A DNA stretch of 15,923 nt from JBPCRW01 sp050996405 (GTDB lineage Bacteria; Acidobacteriota; Blastocatellia; Pyrinomonadales; Pyrinomonadaceae). Positions 1 to 7,732 of this stretch are shown here, piece by piece (the first letter of the stretch is position 1; the number at the start of each line of letters is the position of its first letter). The notes beneath the pieces are model-generated. The model did not search any database. It worked only from the letters and a program-made list of their open reading frames with translations, and was not told the origin of the DNA. The translations under genes and the position numbers were made by a program. The stretch spans positions 1 through 15,923 of the forward strand of contig JBPCRW010000006.1 in the NCBI GenBank assembly GCA_050996405.1, written 5' to 3'.

Positions 1-21
1 ATTTATAGGGAGAAACTTGAA

Positions 22-234
22 ATGAAGAAAATCTATACCGATGAGCAGATTGTCGGATTTGTCCGGGAAGCCGAGAAAACGGAAGTGACGATTGCCGAGT
101 TTTGTCGGCAAAAAGGCTTTAACGAAGGGACGTTTTACAAGTGGAAACGGCGTTTTGGTTCGATGCAAGCCGCCGAAGTCAAACGGCTGCGGGAACTCGA
201 AGGGAGTTGCTGGCAAAAAAGTGGTGACGCGTGA
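22..234 (+). pseudogene. IS3-family transposase OrfA, internally deleted
   Basis: The first ~59 residues are a typical IS3 OrfA helix-turn-helix: a start like MKKIYTDEQIVGFVREAE, then FCRQKGFNEGTFYKWKRRFG as the recognition helix region, ending at KRLRELE. The leucine-zipper segment that normally follows (roughly 20-30 residues) is missing. The frame then changes and ends in an unrelated tail (GSCWQKSGDA). In another frame the DNA at about 201-227 reads RELLAKKW and stop, the expected OrfA C-terminus, so a deletion of length 3n+1 near 198-204 explains the break. OrfA normally binds the IS ends and supplies the N-terminal part of the OrfAB transposase. The start has a GGGAG-like ribosome site at about 8-12. 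Confidence 0.8.
215..221 (+). promoter_or_regulatory. A6G slippery site for programmed -1 frameshifting
   Basis: The heptamer A AAA AAG is the classical IS3-family slippage signal. In the inferred ancestral OrfA frame it is read AAA-AAG just before TGG-TGA. A -1 slip gives K-K-V-V-T-R, the usual beginning of OrfB. The signal is intact although the genes around it are not. Confidence 0.7.
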
Positions 235-237
235 CGC
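224..237 (+). repeat. 7-base tandem duplication (GTGACGC twice) breaking the OrfA/OrfB joint
   Basis: GTGACGC occurs at 224-230 and again at 231-237. Removing one copy restores a continuous reading from the slippery site into OrfB (K-K-V-V-T-R-K-R-E-A-V), which matches IS3 OrfB starts. The duplication shifts the frame by one and separates the frameshift product from OrfB. Confidence 0.75.
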
Positions 238-1112
238 GCAAACGCGAGGCAGTCGTCTTTTTGCAAGCGAAAGAAGTTTCGGAGCGATGGTCGTGCCAAC
301 TTATTTTATTAGCGCGTTCAACCTGTCAATATCGAATCAAGCGCGAGCCGGATGAAGAGTTTGAACAGGAAGTCAAAGAGTTAGCTTTTGCCCATCCGCG
401 CTACGGTTATCGGCGGGTTCACGCCCTTTTGCGGCGGCACGGGCAAAAGGTTAATCGCAAACGAGTCGTCAGGGTGTGGCAGAAGTTCGGTTTGCAAGTG
501 CCGCGCTCAAAGAAAACGAGAAAGAGAGTGCGGGAGCCGCAGCCAATGATGCCTGCGGCTTCTCGCCTGAACGAAGTCTGGACGTATGATTTTGTGTTTG
601 ACCGCGACGGTGCCGGTCGCCGATTAAAACTGTTGACTTTGATGGACGAATTCACTAGAGAAGGACTGGCAATCAGAGTCGGGCGTAGTTTCAAAGCGGC
701 GCAGGTCAAAGAAGTTTTACGCGAGGTCGGCGAGCGCGCATTTCCGCAATTCCTGAGGTCGGATAATGGCTCGGAATTTATTGCCGGAATCATCAAGGAA
801 TTTCTGGCGGACAATAACATTAAGGCGGCATATATCGAACCGGGCAGTCCGCGGCAAAACGGGAAAGGCGAAAGTTTCAACGGCAAATTCAGAGATGAAT
901 GTTTGAGAATGGAAATCTTTGGCAACTGGCGTGAAGCTGAAGTTATCGCCGAATAATGGCGCAAGTTCTATAATACGGAACGACCGCATTCGAGTTTAAG
1001 TTATCAAACGCCGGATGAATTCAAACGAGATTGGGAAAAGCGGCAACGATTATTGAAAAGCGAAACGACGAGGAAACTTGCCACCCCGATGGCTCAAGGT
1101 TTGGTGTCTTGA
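231..1112 (+). pseudogene. IS3-family transposase OrfB (DDE integrase) with an in-frame TAA
   Basis: The reading contains the HTH_21 region (HPRYGYRRVHALLRRHG) followed by the rve integrase fold. The first Asp is in WTYDFV, the second in RSDNGSEF and the Glu in QNGKGESFNGKFRDE. The typical C-terminal block (WRKFYNTERPHSSLSYQ, then TPDEF) is present, but it lies behind a TAA at 954-956, where family members have a Gln, Glu or Asp codon. The frame is unchanged across the stop and runs to TGA at 1110-1112. Without the stop the protein would be close to the family's usual length. The GTG at 231 is only the first usable codon; OrfB is normally made by frameshifting. Confidence 0.88.
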
Positions 1113-1130
1113 CAGTATGAACATTTATTG

Positions 1131-2129
1131 TTATACGTAATCAGACAAATTCGTTTCATTATAGTTCAACTCGTTGATGGCATTATCTTCGAGATTCTCT
1201 CGATCCAGATCGTAGAGCCGGAGCGTATTTAAATCCTGATGTCCGCTCATGCGTTGGATATTCCTGATCGGAACTTTTTGTTTGAATGCCTGCGTGATTG
1301 CCGTCCTTCGCAAATCGTGCGGCGAAACGTCGCCGATGCTGACGAGTTTTGAATGCTTTTTGACTAGATGCCAAATGTGTCTTGACGACAACGGATTGTT
1401 TTCGCCCGCCCATCTTTTATTCGGATCAGCTTGAAAAAGGTAGGCATCTTCGCCGTTCGTTTTCATTGTCTGCCGGTTGTTGCGATCAAGATTTAAATAA
1501 TTATCGATGGCTTTTTTAACGTCTTTCGGCAGCGGTCTGATTTCTTCGCGTCCACCCTTAAGTTTGACGACGATCACCCATCTGCCGCTCGTCCATTTGA
1601 TGGATGAAACTTTTAGATTACAAACTTCGGAAACTCTCAAAGAGAGGCGCAGCATCACGATCACAAGGGCGTAATCTCTTGCGCCGAGCAAAGTTTCCAG
1701 CTTAAACCACGAAAGCAAGGATTTGACTTCTTTCGCTGTCAGTGCGCGTCCCGGAGAATGTTTCGGTTTCTTTGGCGGCGGGACGAGTTTAGCGGATGCC
1801 GGATTTCTTTCAAACAAACCAAAAGCTCTGCCGTATTCAAAAAGCGAGCGAAGAATGGCGAGTTTAGTCGAAACGGTATGCGAGCGTTTTCCTTCCTTCA
1901 TCAAATAATCGCGCCACGCCTGTACGTCGTCCAATGTGACTCTGGAAAAGTTCATTTCCAGATTGTGGCGGCTTTTATAAAATCGTCCAAACTCAAGCAG
2001 CGTGTTGCGATAAGTGCGGCGCGTTTCGGCGGACGGAGATTTCAAAACAAAAGAGCGACTTAAATCGGCATCCGATTGCGGAACGCTCTGAAGCGTTATT
2101 GATTCAGATAGTTGAAGGCTATTCTCCAT
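1131..2129 (-). CDS. Tyrosine recombinase (XerC/XerD-like integrase)
   Basis: This 332-residue protein is full length for the phage-integrase/Xer family. Residues ~30-115 form a SAM-like core-binding domain (ETRRTYRNTLLEFGRFYK ... TKLAILRSLFEYG). The catalytic domain follows with R165 (LSLRVSEVCNL), a Lys near 189-191, H271 and R274 (HDLRR), H297 (SGHQDL) and the nucleophile Y306 (RLYDLDREN). All catalytic residues are therefore visible. It cuts and rejoins DNA at a short core site through a 3'-phosphotyrosine link. The start ATG has no strong ribosome site. It ends 18 bases from the IS3 remnant, so nothing downstream is co-transcribed. Whether it serves a mobile element or is a solitary recombinase cannot be told. 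An inverted repeat upstream (2242-2269) is a possible target. Confidence 0.9.
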   Translation of the reverse strand: MENSLQLSESITLQSVPQSDADLSRSFVLKSPSAETRRTYRNTLLEFGRFYKSRHNLEMNFSRVTLDDVQAWRDYLMKEGKRSHTVSTKLAILRSLFEYGRAFGLFERNPASAKLVPPPKKPKHSPGRALTAKEVKSLLSWFKLETLLGARDYALVIVMLRLSLRVSEVCNLKVSSIKWTSGRWVIVVKLKGGREEIRPLPKDVKKAIDNYLNLDRNNRQTMKTNGEDAYLFQADPNKRWAGENNPLSSRHIWHLVKKHSKLVSIGDVSPHDLRRTAITQAFKQKVPIRNIQRMSGHQDLNTLRLYDLDRENLEDNAINELNYNETNLSDYV

Positions 2130-2448
2130 AAAATTTATCGGCTGACAAATCGAATTTTCGCTTGTTTTCAGTAAAAACTTCTGAATTTTCGGCTAAAATC
2201 CGCTTGATTTTATTAAATTCGACTTGAATTTGAAAATGAGTATATCAGAAAAACTAGCTTATCTGATACAGCATAGGAAGAGAAGTAGGAAAAATGACTA
2301 CTTATCCCTTTTTATCGGTGTTTTCCAAAATTTGTTTCACGTCCCACAAGCAAAATAGGCGTAAAACACCCATAAATTCGGGTAATCAGGAAGCCTAAGA
2401 ACGAATGAGAAATGAGTTTTTAGCTACTTAAACAGTTTATTAACCTTT
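2130..2448. other. Gene-free, AT-rich stretch upstream of the recombinase
   Basis: No open frame of credible coding character was seen on either strand across these 319 bases. The stretch must carry the promoter of the leftward recombinase gene, but I cannot pick boxes reliably in AT-rich DNA. The one clear structure is the inverted repeat at 2242-2269. Confidence 0.6.
2242..2269. repeat. dif-like inverted repeat upstream of the tyrosine recombinase
   Basis: TATCAGA at 2243-2249 is inverted as TCTGATA at 2262-2268. Viewed as 11+6+11 bases, the arms ATATCAGAAAA (2242-2252) and, inverted, GTATCAGATAA (2259-2269) agree at 9 of 11 positions around ACTAGC. That is the general architecture of Xer/integrase core sites, and it lies ~115 bases upstream of the recombinase start. 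The sequence is not a known dif consensus; it could also be an operator or a chance hairpin. Confidence 0.35.
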
Positions 2449-3325
2449 GGTGCTAGTTTTTAGAGTGCGAATTCAGCCATTGAAAGATGAATAACCCCCG
2501 CTTCGTCAATGTTTGAATCATTCCATTCCTGCAAGATGTTGAATATCGCCATCAAAAATCCCAGACGCATCTCGAAACATTCCCAAACCCGATGCCGCAT
2601 CTGCTTGCCTCCGCAAGATCTGGTTATCAAGGAGAAAACGCTCTCGACGATCATTCGTCCGTTCCAAGAGCCGCGCTTGCAGATTTTTACATTCTCAGGA
2701 TTGCCCTCTTTGGCATTGAAACCCGTATCGGCGCAAATGATCATTTCCTTTTCAAATTCCCGCAGCAGGGCGTGAAATTCGATGTCCGAAACATTCGCCG
2801 TATCCGTTTGAAAACCGCACACAAGCCCGAATTTATTCAGCACGACACACAGTTTGCCGCCAACTATCCAACGTGAATTGGATTTGCCTTTCTTGCCCAA
2901 TCGCTTTCGGTCGGGAAATCGCCGTTCTCTGACCGGATGACACATTTCAATCCCGAATGAATCCGCCACGCCTAAAATTGTCGGGTCTGCCAGAAACTCG
3001 TTTGCCGGATAACGATACTTCTTGAACAGCCGGAAAAGCCGCGTTCGCTCCGGCAAAGTGGGAAACAGCGGCAAATAATCACGTTTGAGCCACCGATAAA
3101 AATGCCGCGTGTTCGCGCCTTTCAAAGCGAACAATAAAGCAATCGTGACAATCTCGCTTTTTGAGAGTTTGGCTTGCCGATGCTGCTTTTGATTTTTCAA
3201 TTTCTCATCTGCCAAACAAAATAATTCTGTGATAAATTCAACGGTGGTCACGGTTTTACTCCTTATCTTTACAGGTTTAGTCACCCATAAGTTAGGAAAT
3301 AAACCGTGACTTTTCAACTAGCACC
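2449..3325 (-). mobile_element. Insertion sequence with IS982/IS5-like DDE transposase, apparently complete
   Basis: The element is bounded by short inverted repeats. The left end GGTGCTAGTT (2449-2458) is repeated inverted as AACTAGCACC (3316-3325); one more base pair (T at 2448, A at 3326) may belong. A single transposase gene fills the interior and its stop codon lies inside the left repeat. At 877 bases the size fits a compact one-gene IS. I could not find a convincing target duplication; TTATTA occurs near both ends but is not adjacent to them. It is the only one of the four IS copies here without visible damage. Confidence 0.75.
2460..3251 (-). CDS. DDE transposase, IS982/IS5-like
   Basis: The protein has about 263 residues counted from a GTG at 3249-3251. 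I chose this start because AAGGAG lies seven bases upstream. Extending to a TTG at 3315-3317 would put the start inside the inverted repeat and is less likely. The N-terminal half (LSKSEIVTIALLFALKGA, FYRWL, FPTLPERTRLFRLFKKY) is the alpha-helical region of this group. The DDE core has candidate Asp in VADSFGIEMCH, Asp in ICADTGFNAKEG and Glu in GRMIVESVFSLI, followed by the RMRHR-type region (KQMRHRVWECFEMR). It carries out cut-and-paste transposition of the surrounding element. The family name is from memory of motifs; assignment to IS982 rather than another IS4/IS5-superfamily group is uncertain. No internal stop or frameshift was seen. Confidence 0.8.
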   Translation of the reverse strand: MTTVEFITELFCLADEKLKNQKQHRQAKLSKSEIVTIALLFALKGANTRHFYRWLKRDYLPLFPTLPERTRLFRLFKKYRYPANEFLADPTILGVADSFGIEMCHPVRERRFPDRKRLGKKGKSNSRWIVGGKLCVVLNKFGLVCGFQTDTANVSDIEFHALLREFEKEMIICADTGFNAKEGNPENVKICKRGSWNGRMIVESVFSLITRSCGGKQMRHRVWECFEMRLGFLMAIFNILQEWNDSNIDEAGVIHLSMAEFAL

Positions 3326-3503
3326 AGTGGTTATTAGCTTCATAATAAGCCCTTCTATTTTTGCGGAAAGGTTCACTTCCTACATCTAAATTCCTCGAAA
3401 ATTTTATATTTTCTCTGCTCCGCTTTTTGATAAACTTATTAGAAAAATAAATTCGTTGTCATAAATTTAGCCTGCGCGGTGTTTATAAATTGATTAAGTA
3501 TTT

Positions 3504-4292
3504 ATGAAAAACCTGAATGTTAATTTGTTCGGCAAGGTTTTGCTAAAAAGGGAAATTGCGGGACTCGTTTTAGCGGAAACTGCATATACTCCGCATCTGA
3601 AACTTTCCGCTCACTCGCACAGCCATTCTTATTTTTGCTTTGTAATGAAGGGAAATTACGACGAGTTTTATGATAAAAAGACAAGATTTTGCAAACCTTC
3701 AATGTTGATTTTTCACCCGCGCGGAGAAGTGCATGCGAATCGCTTTTACGATGCGGGCGGGCGATGTTTTAATATCCAACCCGCATCGCAATGGCTGGAG
3801 CGCGTAAATTTCAACGACTCGATGGATTCGGCAAACACAAACGTTAAAAATCTTGTTCATCGTCTTTATCTCGAATGCGTTCGATTCGACAAATTTTCGC
3901 GCCTTGCCGTCGAAGGCTTATTTTTGGAAATGGCGGCTGAAATTTCGCGCGCCCGAATGATTAAACAAACTGCCGTCGCGCCGTGGCTCGCGCGCGTCAA
4001 AGAAATTCTGCACGAACAGTTTGCGGAAAACTTGACACTCGAAAATATCGCCCGCGAAGTTTCCGTCCACCCGATTTATCTGGCACGAGCCTTCCGGCAG
4101 AAATTTCAATGCACCGTCGGCGATTACGCGCGTGCGCTGCGCGTCGAATACGCTCGCCGCGAGCTTTCCAATTCAAAAAAACCCTTGGCTGAAATTGCAT
4201 ATCTTGCCGGTTTCGCCAGCCAGAGTCATTTCTGCACCGTTTTTAAACGCTGCATTGGAGAAACTCCCGCGCAATTTCGCAAAAAAAGTTAA
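3504..4292 (+). CDS. AraC-family transcriptional regulator
   Basis: The 262-residue protein has an N-terminal cupin-like sensing domain rich in His (LSAHSHSHSYFCFVMKGNYDE, then FHPRGEVHANRF). The C-terminal double helix-turn-helix of the AraC/XylS family lies at about 165-260 (ENLTLENIAREVSVHPIYLA, then LAEIAYLAGFASQSHFCTVF, ending in GETPAQFRK). It is a cytoplasmic DNA-binding activator or repressor whose ligand cannot be read from sequence. No clear ribosome site precedes the ATG. Its only close neighbour is the exported protein 87 bases downstream on the same strand, which is the first candidate target. The 178 bases before it hold no other gene and should contain its promoter. Confidence 0.88.
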   Translation: MKNLNVNLFGKVLLKREIAGLVLAETAYTPHLKLSAHSHSHSYFCFVMKGNYDEFYDKKTRFCKPSMLIFHPRGEVHANRFYDAGGRCFNIQPASQWLERVNFNDSMDSANTNVKNLVHRLYLECVRFDKFSRLAVEGLFLEMAAEISRARMIKQTAVAPWLARVKEILHEQFAENLTLENIAREVSVHPIYLARAFRQKFQCTVGDYARALRVEYARRELSNSKKPLAEIAYLAGFASQSHFCTVFKRCIGETPAQFRKKS

Positions 4293-4379
4293 TTGAATAA
4301 AAAAGGTTCGTTTTTTGAAAGATTTCTAAAGCCGCTTCAAGCAGAATTCTCTTTATGAATTTATTTTCAATGGAGAAAT

Positions 4380-5537
4380 ATGAAAAAAGAGATTTTATTT
4401 TGCTTGCTGGCAATCATTTTATTTAACCAATCCGCTTTGTGCGGTAGAGGATTCGCGCCATTAAAACCAAAACAAATAAGACTGGATACCAAAACAAAGT
4501 GGGAAGTTAAACCATCGTTTATGCTCGACACGCTTTGTTTTCTGAACGTGCTGACGGGCGACCCGTTTTATCTGCGATTTTACAAAAACGAATACGACGT
4601 ATTTGAGCCACAACTGACACCTGCCGCGCGCCTTGCGCTGGCAAACCTCAAACGCAAAATTAAGGATGATAACAAGGATATTATTTCAGCTTCTTTGACG
4701 CTTTATTTTTCGGTAACCCGCGACCAAAATTTAGACGATTTGCTAAAAACGGTTAAAGACAGCCGCGAAATGAAACAAAAACTTAAAAGAACGGTTTATT
4801 ACACCGATGAAAAATGGCAAATGTATGAATCGGTGCGGGATGATTTGCGGGTCATTTTTTCGTTTCTCAAAGACATTCATTTTGAAGATTACTGGAAGCA
4901 AAATTATCTGCCGAATATCGAGCGGAAAATCGCCCAAATAAAACCGGACTTGCCGAAATACAACGTCGTCAGTGAAGTGGAAAATTTGCTCGGCTACCGC
5001 CTTTCGTCAAATAAAATAACGGCTTATATTCTGCATTTTCCGAAACCGCACGGCATTCGCGTGACCGGACTGCGCTTTATTATGAGCGATTCAGACCCGT
5101 TTAAGACAACCGTCTTTATTGCCGTTCACGAATCGATGCACCCGCCTTTCGATTTAAAGCGTGATGCCGAATTAAAAAACGCTCTCGATACGCTTCGCGC
5201 CGATGAATTTTTAATGGACAAGGTAAAAAATCATAATCCGTCGCTCGGCTACAATACGTTTGAAGGACTCGTCGAAGAAGATTGCGTCCAATCGCTCGAC
5301 CAGATTATCAGCGAAAAATTAGGCGTGGAGATAATGGAAGCGCACAAAAGGTGGAAACATTACGACGAAGGAATTCACGTTTTAGCGGTTGCTTTGTATA
5401 GCTTGATGAAACAGGAAAACTTCGACGGCAGGCACGAGAAATTCAGGGAATTTCTTTTGCGAATGTTACGCAGCGGCAAGTTATCGGCTGGAAAAATCAA
5501 GCCGCTTTACGATGATTTTTATTCGAGTAAAATCTAA
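4380..5537 (+). CDS. Exported protein of unknown function with an HExxH motif (possible zinc metallopeptidase)
   Basis: I do not recognise the family of this 385-residue protein. The N-terminus is a clear secretion signal: K2-K3, a hydrophobic run (ILFCLLAIILF), then ALCG near residue 19-22, which could be a signal peptidase I or lipoprotein-type site. The middle is rich in charged helices. H250-E-S-M-H254 fits the HExxH zinc-binding signature and sits after a hydrophobic strand (TTVFIAVHESMH). Acidic residues E299/E300 in GLVEEDCVQSLDQ, about 45 residues on, could be the third ligand as in gluzincins. This would make it a periplasmic or surface metallopeptidase, but that is inference from motif and spacing only. 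The start has GGAGA four bases upstream of the ATG. It ends convergently with the aldo/keto reductase gene. Confidence 0.7.
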   Translation: MKKEILFCLLAIILFNQSALCGRGFAPLKPKQIRLDTKTKWEVKPSFMLDTLCFLNVLTGDPFYLRFYKNEYDVFEPQLTPAARLALANLKRKIKDDNKDIISASLTLYFSVTRDQNLDDLLKTVKDSREMKQKLKRTVYYTDEKWQMYESVRDDLRVIFSFLKDIHFEDYWKQNYLPNIERKIAQIKPDLPKYNVVSEVENLLGYRLSSNKITAYILHFPKPHGIRVTGLRFIMSDSDPFKTTVFIAVHESMHPPFDLKRDAELKNALDTLRADEFLMDKVKNHNPSLGYNTFEGLVEEDCVQSLDQIISEKLGVEIMEAHKRWKHYDEGIHVLAVALYSLMKQENFDGRHEKFREFLLRMLRSGKLSAGKIKPLYDDFYSSKI

Positions 5538-5612
5538 GAAACTGTTTGAAAAATCAAAAACCAATCAAAATCATCTTATGATTTACGCGACAAATTTTCA
5601 GTCGAAATCTAT

Positions 5613-5637
5613 TTTGCTTTTTGAGCCGAAAAACAAA
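5613..5637. terminator. Possible bidirectional terminator between convergent genes
   Basis: The arm TTTGCTTTTT (5613-5622) can pair with AAAAACAAA (5629-5637) around GAGCCG, with one bulged base. The hairpin is AT-rich and would give a U-rich tract in either direction. It lies between the stops of the exported protein and the aldo/keto reductase. The stem is weak in GC, so this is tentative. Confidence 0.3.
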
Positions 5638-5640
5638 CGA

Positions 5641-6648
5641 TTATTTGTTGACAAGTTTCATTTGTTCGGGACGATACCGCTCGCCCGCCGCCAGTTTGCT
5701 TAATTCGTCAAGTTGATTCATTTCTTCGTTCGTTAATTCAATTAGGGCGGATTCGGCGTTTTCACGCAGATGTTTTTCCCGCGTCGTCCCCGGAATCGGC
5801 ACGATTTGATTGCCTTTGTGCAAAATCCACGCGAGCGCGATTTGTCCGGGAGTCGCCTCTTTTGCTTCGGCGATTTGTTTGACGCTTTCGACAATCGCCA
5901 TATTTTTATCGAAATTTTCGCCTTCAAAACGAGGGACGATACGCCGGAAATCGTTTTCTTCCAAATCTTCGACTGATTTGATTTTGCCGGTCAAAAATCC
6001 GCGCCCAAGCGGTGAATACGGCACAAAACCGATGCCGAGTTCCCACAATACCGGAAAAATTTCTTTTTCGACATTGCGTTCCCACAAACTATATTCGCTC
6101 TGCAAAGCCGCGACCGGATGAACGGCGTGCGCTTTGCGAATTGTATCGGCGGATGCTTCCGACAAACCGTAATGCCGAATTTTCCCTTCGTCAATTAATT
6201 CTTTCAACACGCCGACCACTTCTTCAATCGGAACTACCGGGTCAACGCGGTGCTGGTAAAAAAGGTCAATGTAATCGGTTTGGAGTCTTTTCAAAGACGC
6301 TTCGCAAACTTCGCGGATGTGCGCCGGGCGCGAATCAACGCCGTTCATTTGTCCGTTTTCGATTTTGAAACCGAATTTCGTCGCAATAACGATCAAATCG
6401 CGCGGCACATCTTTGAGAGTTTTGCCGAGCAATTCCTCGTTCGTAAAAGGTCCATAAACTTCCGCCGTGTCGAGAAAATTGATTCCCAAATCGAGCGCGG
6501 CGCGAATCGCTCTTATTGATTCGGTTTCATCCGCCGTGCCATAACCGAAACTCATTCCCATACAGCCTAAACCGATTGCCGAAACTTTCAAGTTCTGCCC
6601 GAGCGTCCGTTCGGGCATCGCAGCTTTTCCTTGTTTTGTATTTGTCAT
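5641..6648 (-). CDS. Aldo/keto reductase
   Basis: This is a 335-residue NADPH-dependent oxidoreductase of the TIM-barrel AKR superfamily, close to the group often annotated as general stress protein or AKR13. The catalytic tetrad is visible: D60 and Y65 (FLDTAEVYG), K91 (ATKFGF) and H133 (FYQHRVDP). The cofactor-binding SPLGRGFLTG and the C-terminal GTTREKHLREN are typical. It would reduce aldehydes or ketones in the cytoplasm. The ATG has GGA about eight bases upstream; M11 (MPERTLGQ) is a possible alternative start because family members often begin there. It is the last gene of the leftward redox cluster, 38 bases downstream of an SDR fragment. Confidence 0.92.
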   Translation of the reverse strand: MTNTKQGKAAMPERTLGQNLKVSAIGLGCMGMSFGYGTADETESIRAIRAALDLGINFLDTAEVYGPFTNEELLGKTLKDVPRDLIVIATKFGFKIENGQMNGVDSRPAHIREVCEASLKRLQTDYIDLFYQHRVDPVVPIEEVVGVLKELIDEGKIRHYGLSEASADTIRKAHAVHPVAALQSEYSLWERNVEKEIFPVLWELGIGFVPYSPLGRGFLTGKIKSVEDLEENDFRRIVPRFEGENFDKNMAIVESVKQIAEAKEATPGQIALAWILHKGNQIVPIPGTTREKHLRENAESALIELTNEEMNQLDELSKLAAGERYRPEQMKLVNK

Positions 6649-6686
6649 AATTTTTCCTTTTATTTTTGTTTGTTGAATTTTTGCTT

Positions 6687-6767
6687 TTAACTCACATACA
6701 TTCCGCCTTTGATGTTGATTGTTTGTCCGGTTATACAGCCGTTTTCGACGAGCAAAATTACGGCTGC
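6687..6767 (-). pseudogene. C-terminal remnant of a short-chain dehydrogenase/reductase (SDR)
   Basis: Reading from 6767 to the TAA at 6687-6689 gives ~26 codons including LLVENGCITGQTINIKGGMY. This is the characteristic C-terminal ITGQTI-N-GG signature of classical SDR proteins. Upstream in frame there is a stop at 6777-6779, and the similarity fades where it enters the last codons of the quinone-oxidoreductase gene. There is no start codon, so it is a fragment and not a small gene. A matching N-terminal SDR piece lies at 8202-8267 on the same strand, on the far side of two other genes. Confidence 0.75.
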
Positions 6768-7678
6768 AAAACGATTTTACCGCGCGTGCGCCCGCTCTTT
6801 GAGAGTTCGTGCGCTTTTTTGACTTCTGCGAGCGGCAAAACGGTTTCGATGTGCGTTTTTAATTTGCCCTGTTCATACAATTCGACAATTTCCGCCAGTT
6901 GCCCGGCGTTCGGCTGAACCGCAACCATTGCGACTTTAACTCCGAATTGATTCGCTTTTTCTTCAGACGGAGGCTCGACCGCCGTAACTAAAAAACCGCC
7001 TTTTTTCAGAGTTTGAAACGCCCGCTCTAAAGTGTCGCCGCCGACCGTATCGAATACGACATCAACGTCTTTAACGATTTCCTCAAATTTTGCCCGCGCG
7101 TAATCAACAAATTCGTCCGCGCCTAAATCTCTGACGAATTTCTCGTTTTTGCCCGAAGCCGTTCCTGTGACGAATGCGCCTTTTGCTTTGGCAAGCTGCA
7201 CAGCCATTGAACCGACACCGCCGGACGCGCCGGTTATTAAAATCCTTTGCCCGCTCTTTAGATTAGCCAAATCAAACATCGCCTGCCAAGCGACCAGCGC
7301 GCCGACCGGAATAGCCGCCGCGTTCTCAAAGTCTAAGCTCTCCGGCTTCGGAGAAATCTCCTCAGCTTTAACGACGGCGTATTCGGCGTAACCGCCGATG
7401 TGCGAGCCGATGTAACCGATAACCGCATCATTCTTCTTGAAATCTTTGACATCAACGCCGATTTCCTCGACTGTTCCCGCAATTTCGCAGCCGAGAATAA
7501 AGGGCAGCTCGAGTCCAAACATTGCGCCGAAGCCGTCGCGGATTTTCCAATCAACCGGATTGACCGCCGCCGCGTGAATTTTCACCAGAACTTCGTCTGC
7601 ATTCGGCGCGGGACGTTTCACATCTGTATAATCTAAAACGCTTTCATCACCATATTTTTTAATCATTACTGCTTTCAT
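6758..7678 (-). CDS. NADP-dependent oxidoreductase of the MDR superfamily (quinone oxidoreductase-like)
   Basis: The 306-residue protein has the zinc-free medium-chain dehydrogenase architecture. The N-terminal GroES-like domain includes AAAVNPVDWKIRDG and PFILGCEIAGTVEEIG. The Rossmann fold has LITGASGGVGSMAVQLAKAK at about 145-165 and VFDTVGGDTLERA further on. It ends with GRTRGKIVLQP. The zinc-ligand cysteines of alcohol dehydrogenases are absent, as in quinone oxidoreductases. It would reduce quinones or enones with NADPH in the cytoplasm. AGGAGA precedes the ATG. Its stop codon abuts the SDR remnant, and it belongs to the same leftward cluster as the OYE and AKR genes. Confidence 0.92.
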   Translation of the reverse strand: MKAVMIKKYGDESVLDYTDVKRPAPNADEVLVKIHAAAVNPVDWKIRDGFGAMFGLELPFILGCEIAGTVEEIGVDVKDFKKNDAVIGYIGSHIGGYAEYAVVKAEEISPKPESLDFENAAAIPVGALVAWQAMFDLANLKSGQRILITGASGGVGSMAVQLAKAKGAFVTGTASGKNEKFVRDLGADEFVDYARAKFEEIVKDVDVVFDTVGGDTLERAFQTLKKGGFLVTAVEPPSEEKANQFGVKVAMVAVQPNAGQLAEIVELYEQGKLKTHIETVLPLAEVKKAHELSKSGRTRGKIVLQP

Positions 7679-7732
7679 TTTTATTTTCTCCTATCTCCAA
7701 TAATCGATTTATACCTCGGTCAACGTCAAATA

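Larger units (their letters stand above)
1..1112 (+). mobile_element. IS3-family insertion sequence remnant, left end outside the window
   Basis: Two consecutive reading-frame remnants resemble OrfA (helix-turn-helix) and OrfB (DDE integrase) of the IS3 family, in the usual order and separated by the family's A6G frameshift signal. The left terminus is not in the window. I could not identify a right inverted repeat with confidence; the OrfB reading ends at 1112, only 18 bases before the end of the next gene. At least three lesions (a deletion in OrfA, a 7-base duplication and an in-frame stop) make the copy inactive as it stands. Confidence 0.85.

Noticed and set aside
4299..4316. A6-GGTTCG-T6 after the AraC gene as a terminator
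   Set aside because: The stem would be only A-T pairs without any GC, which is too weak to claim.
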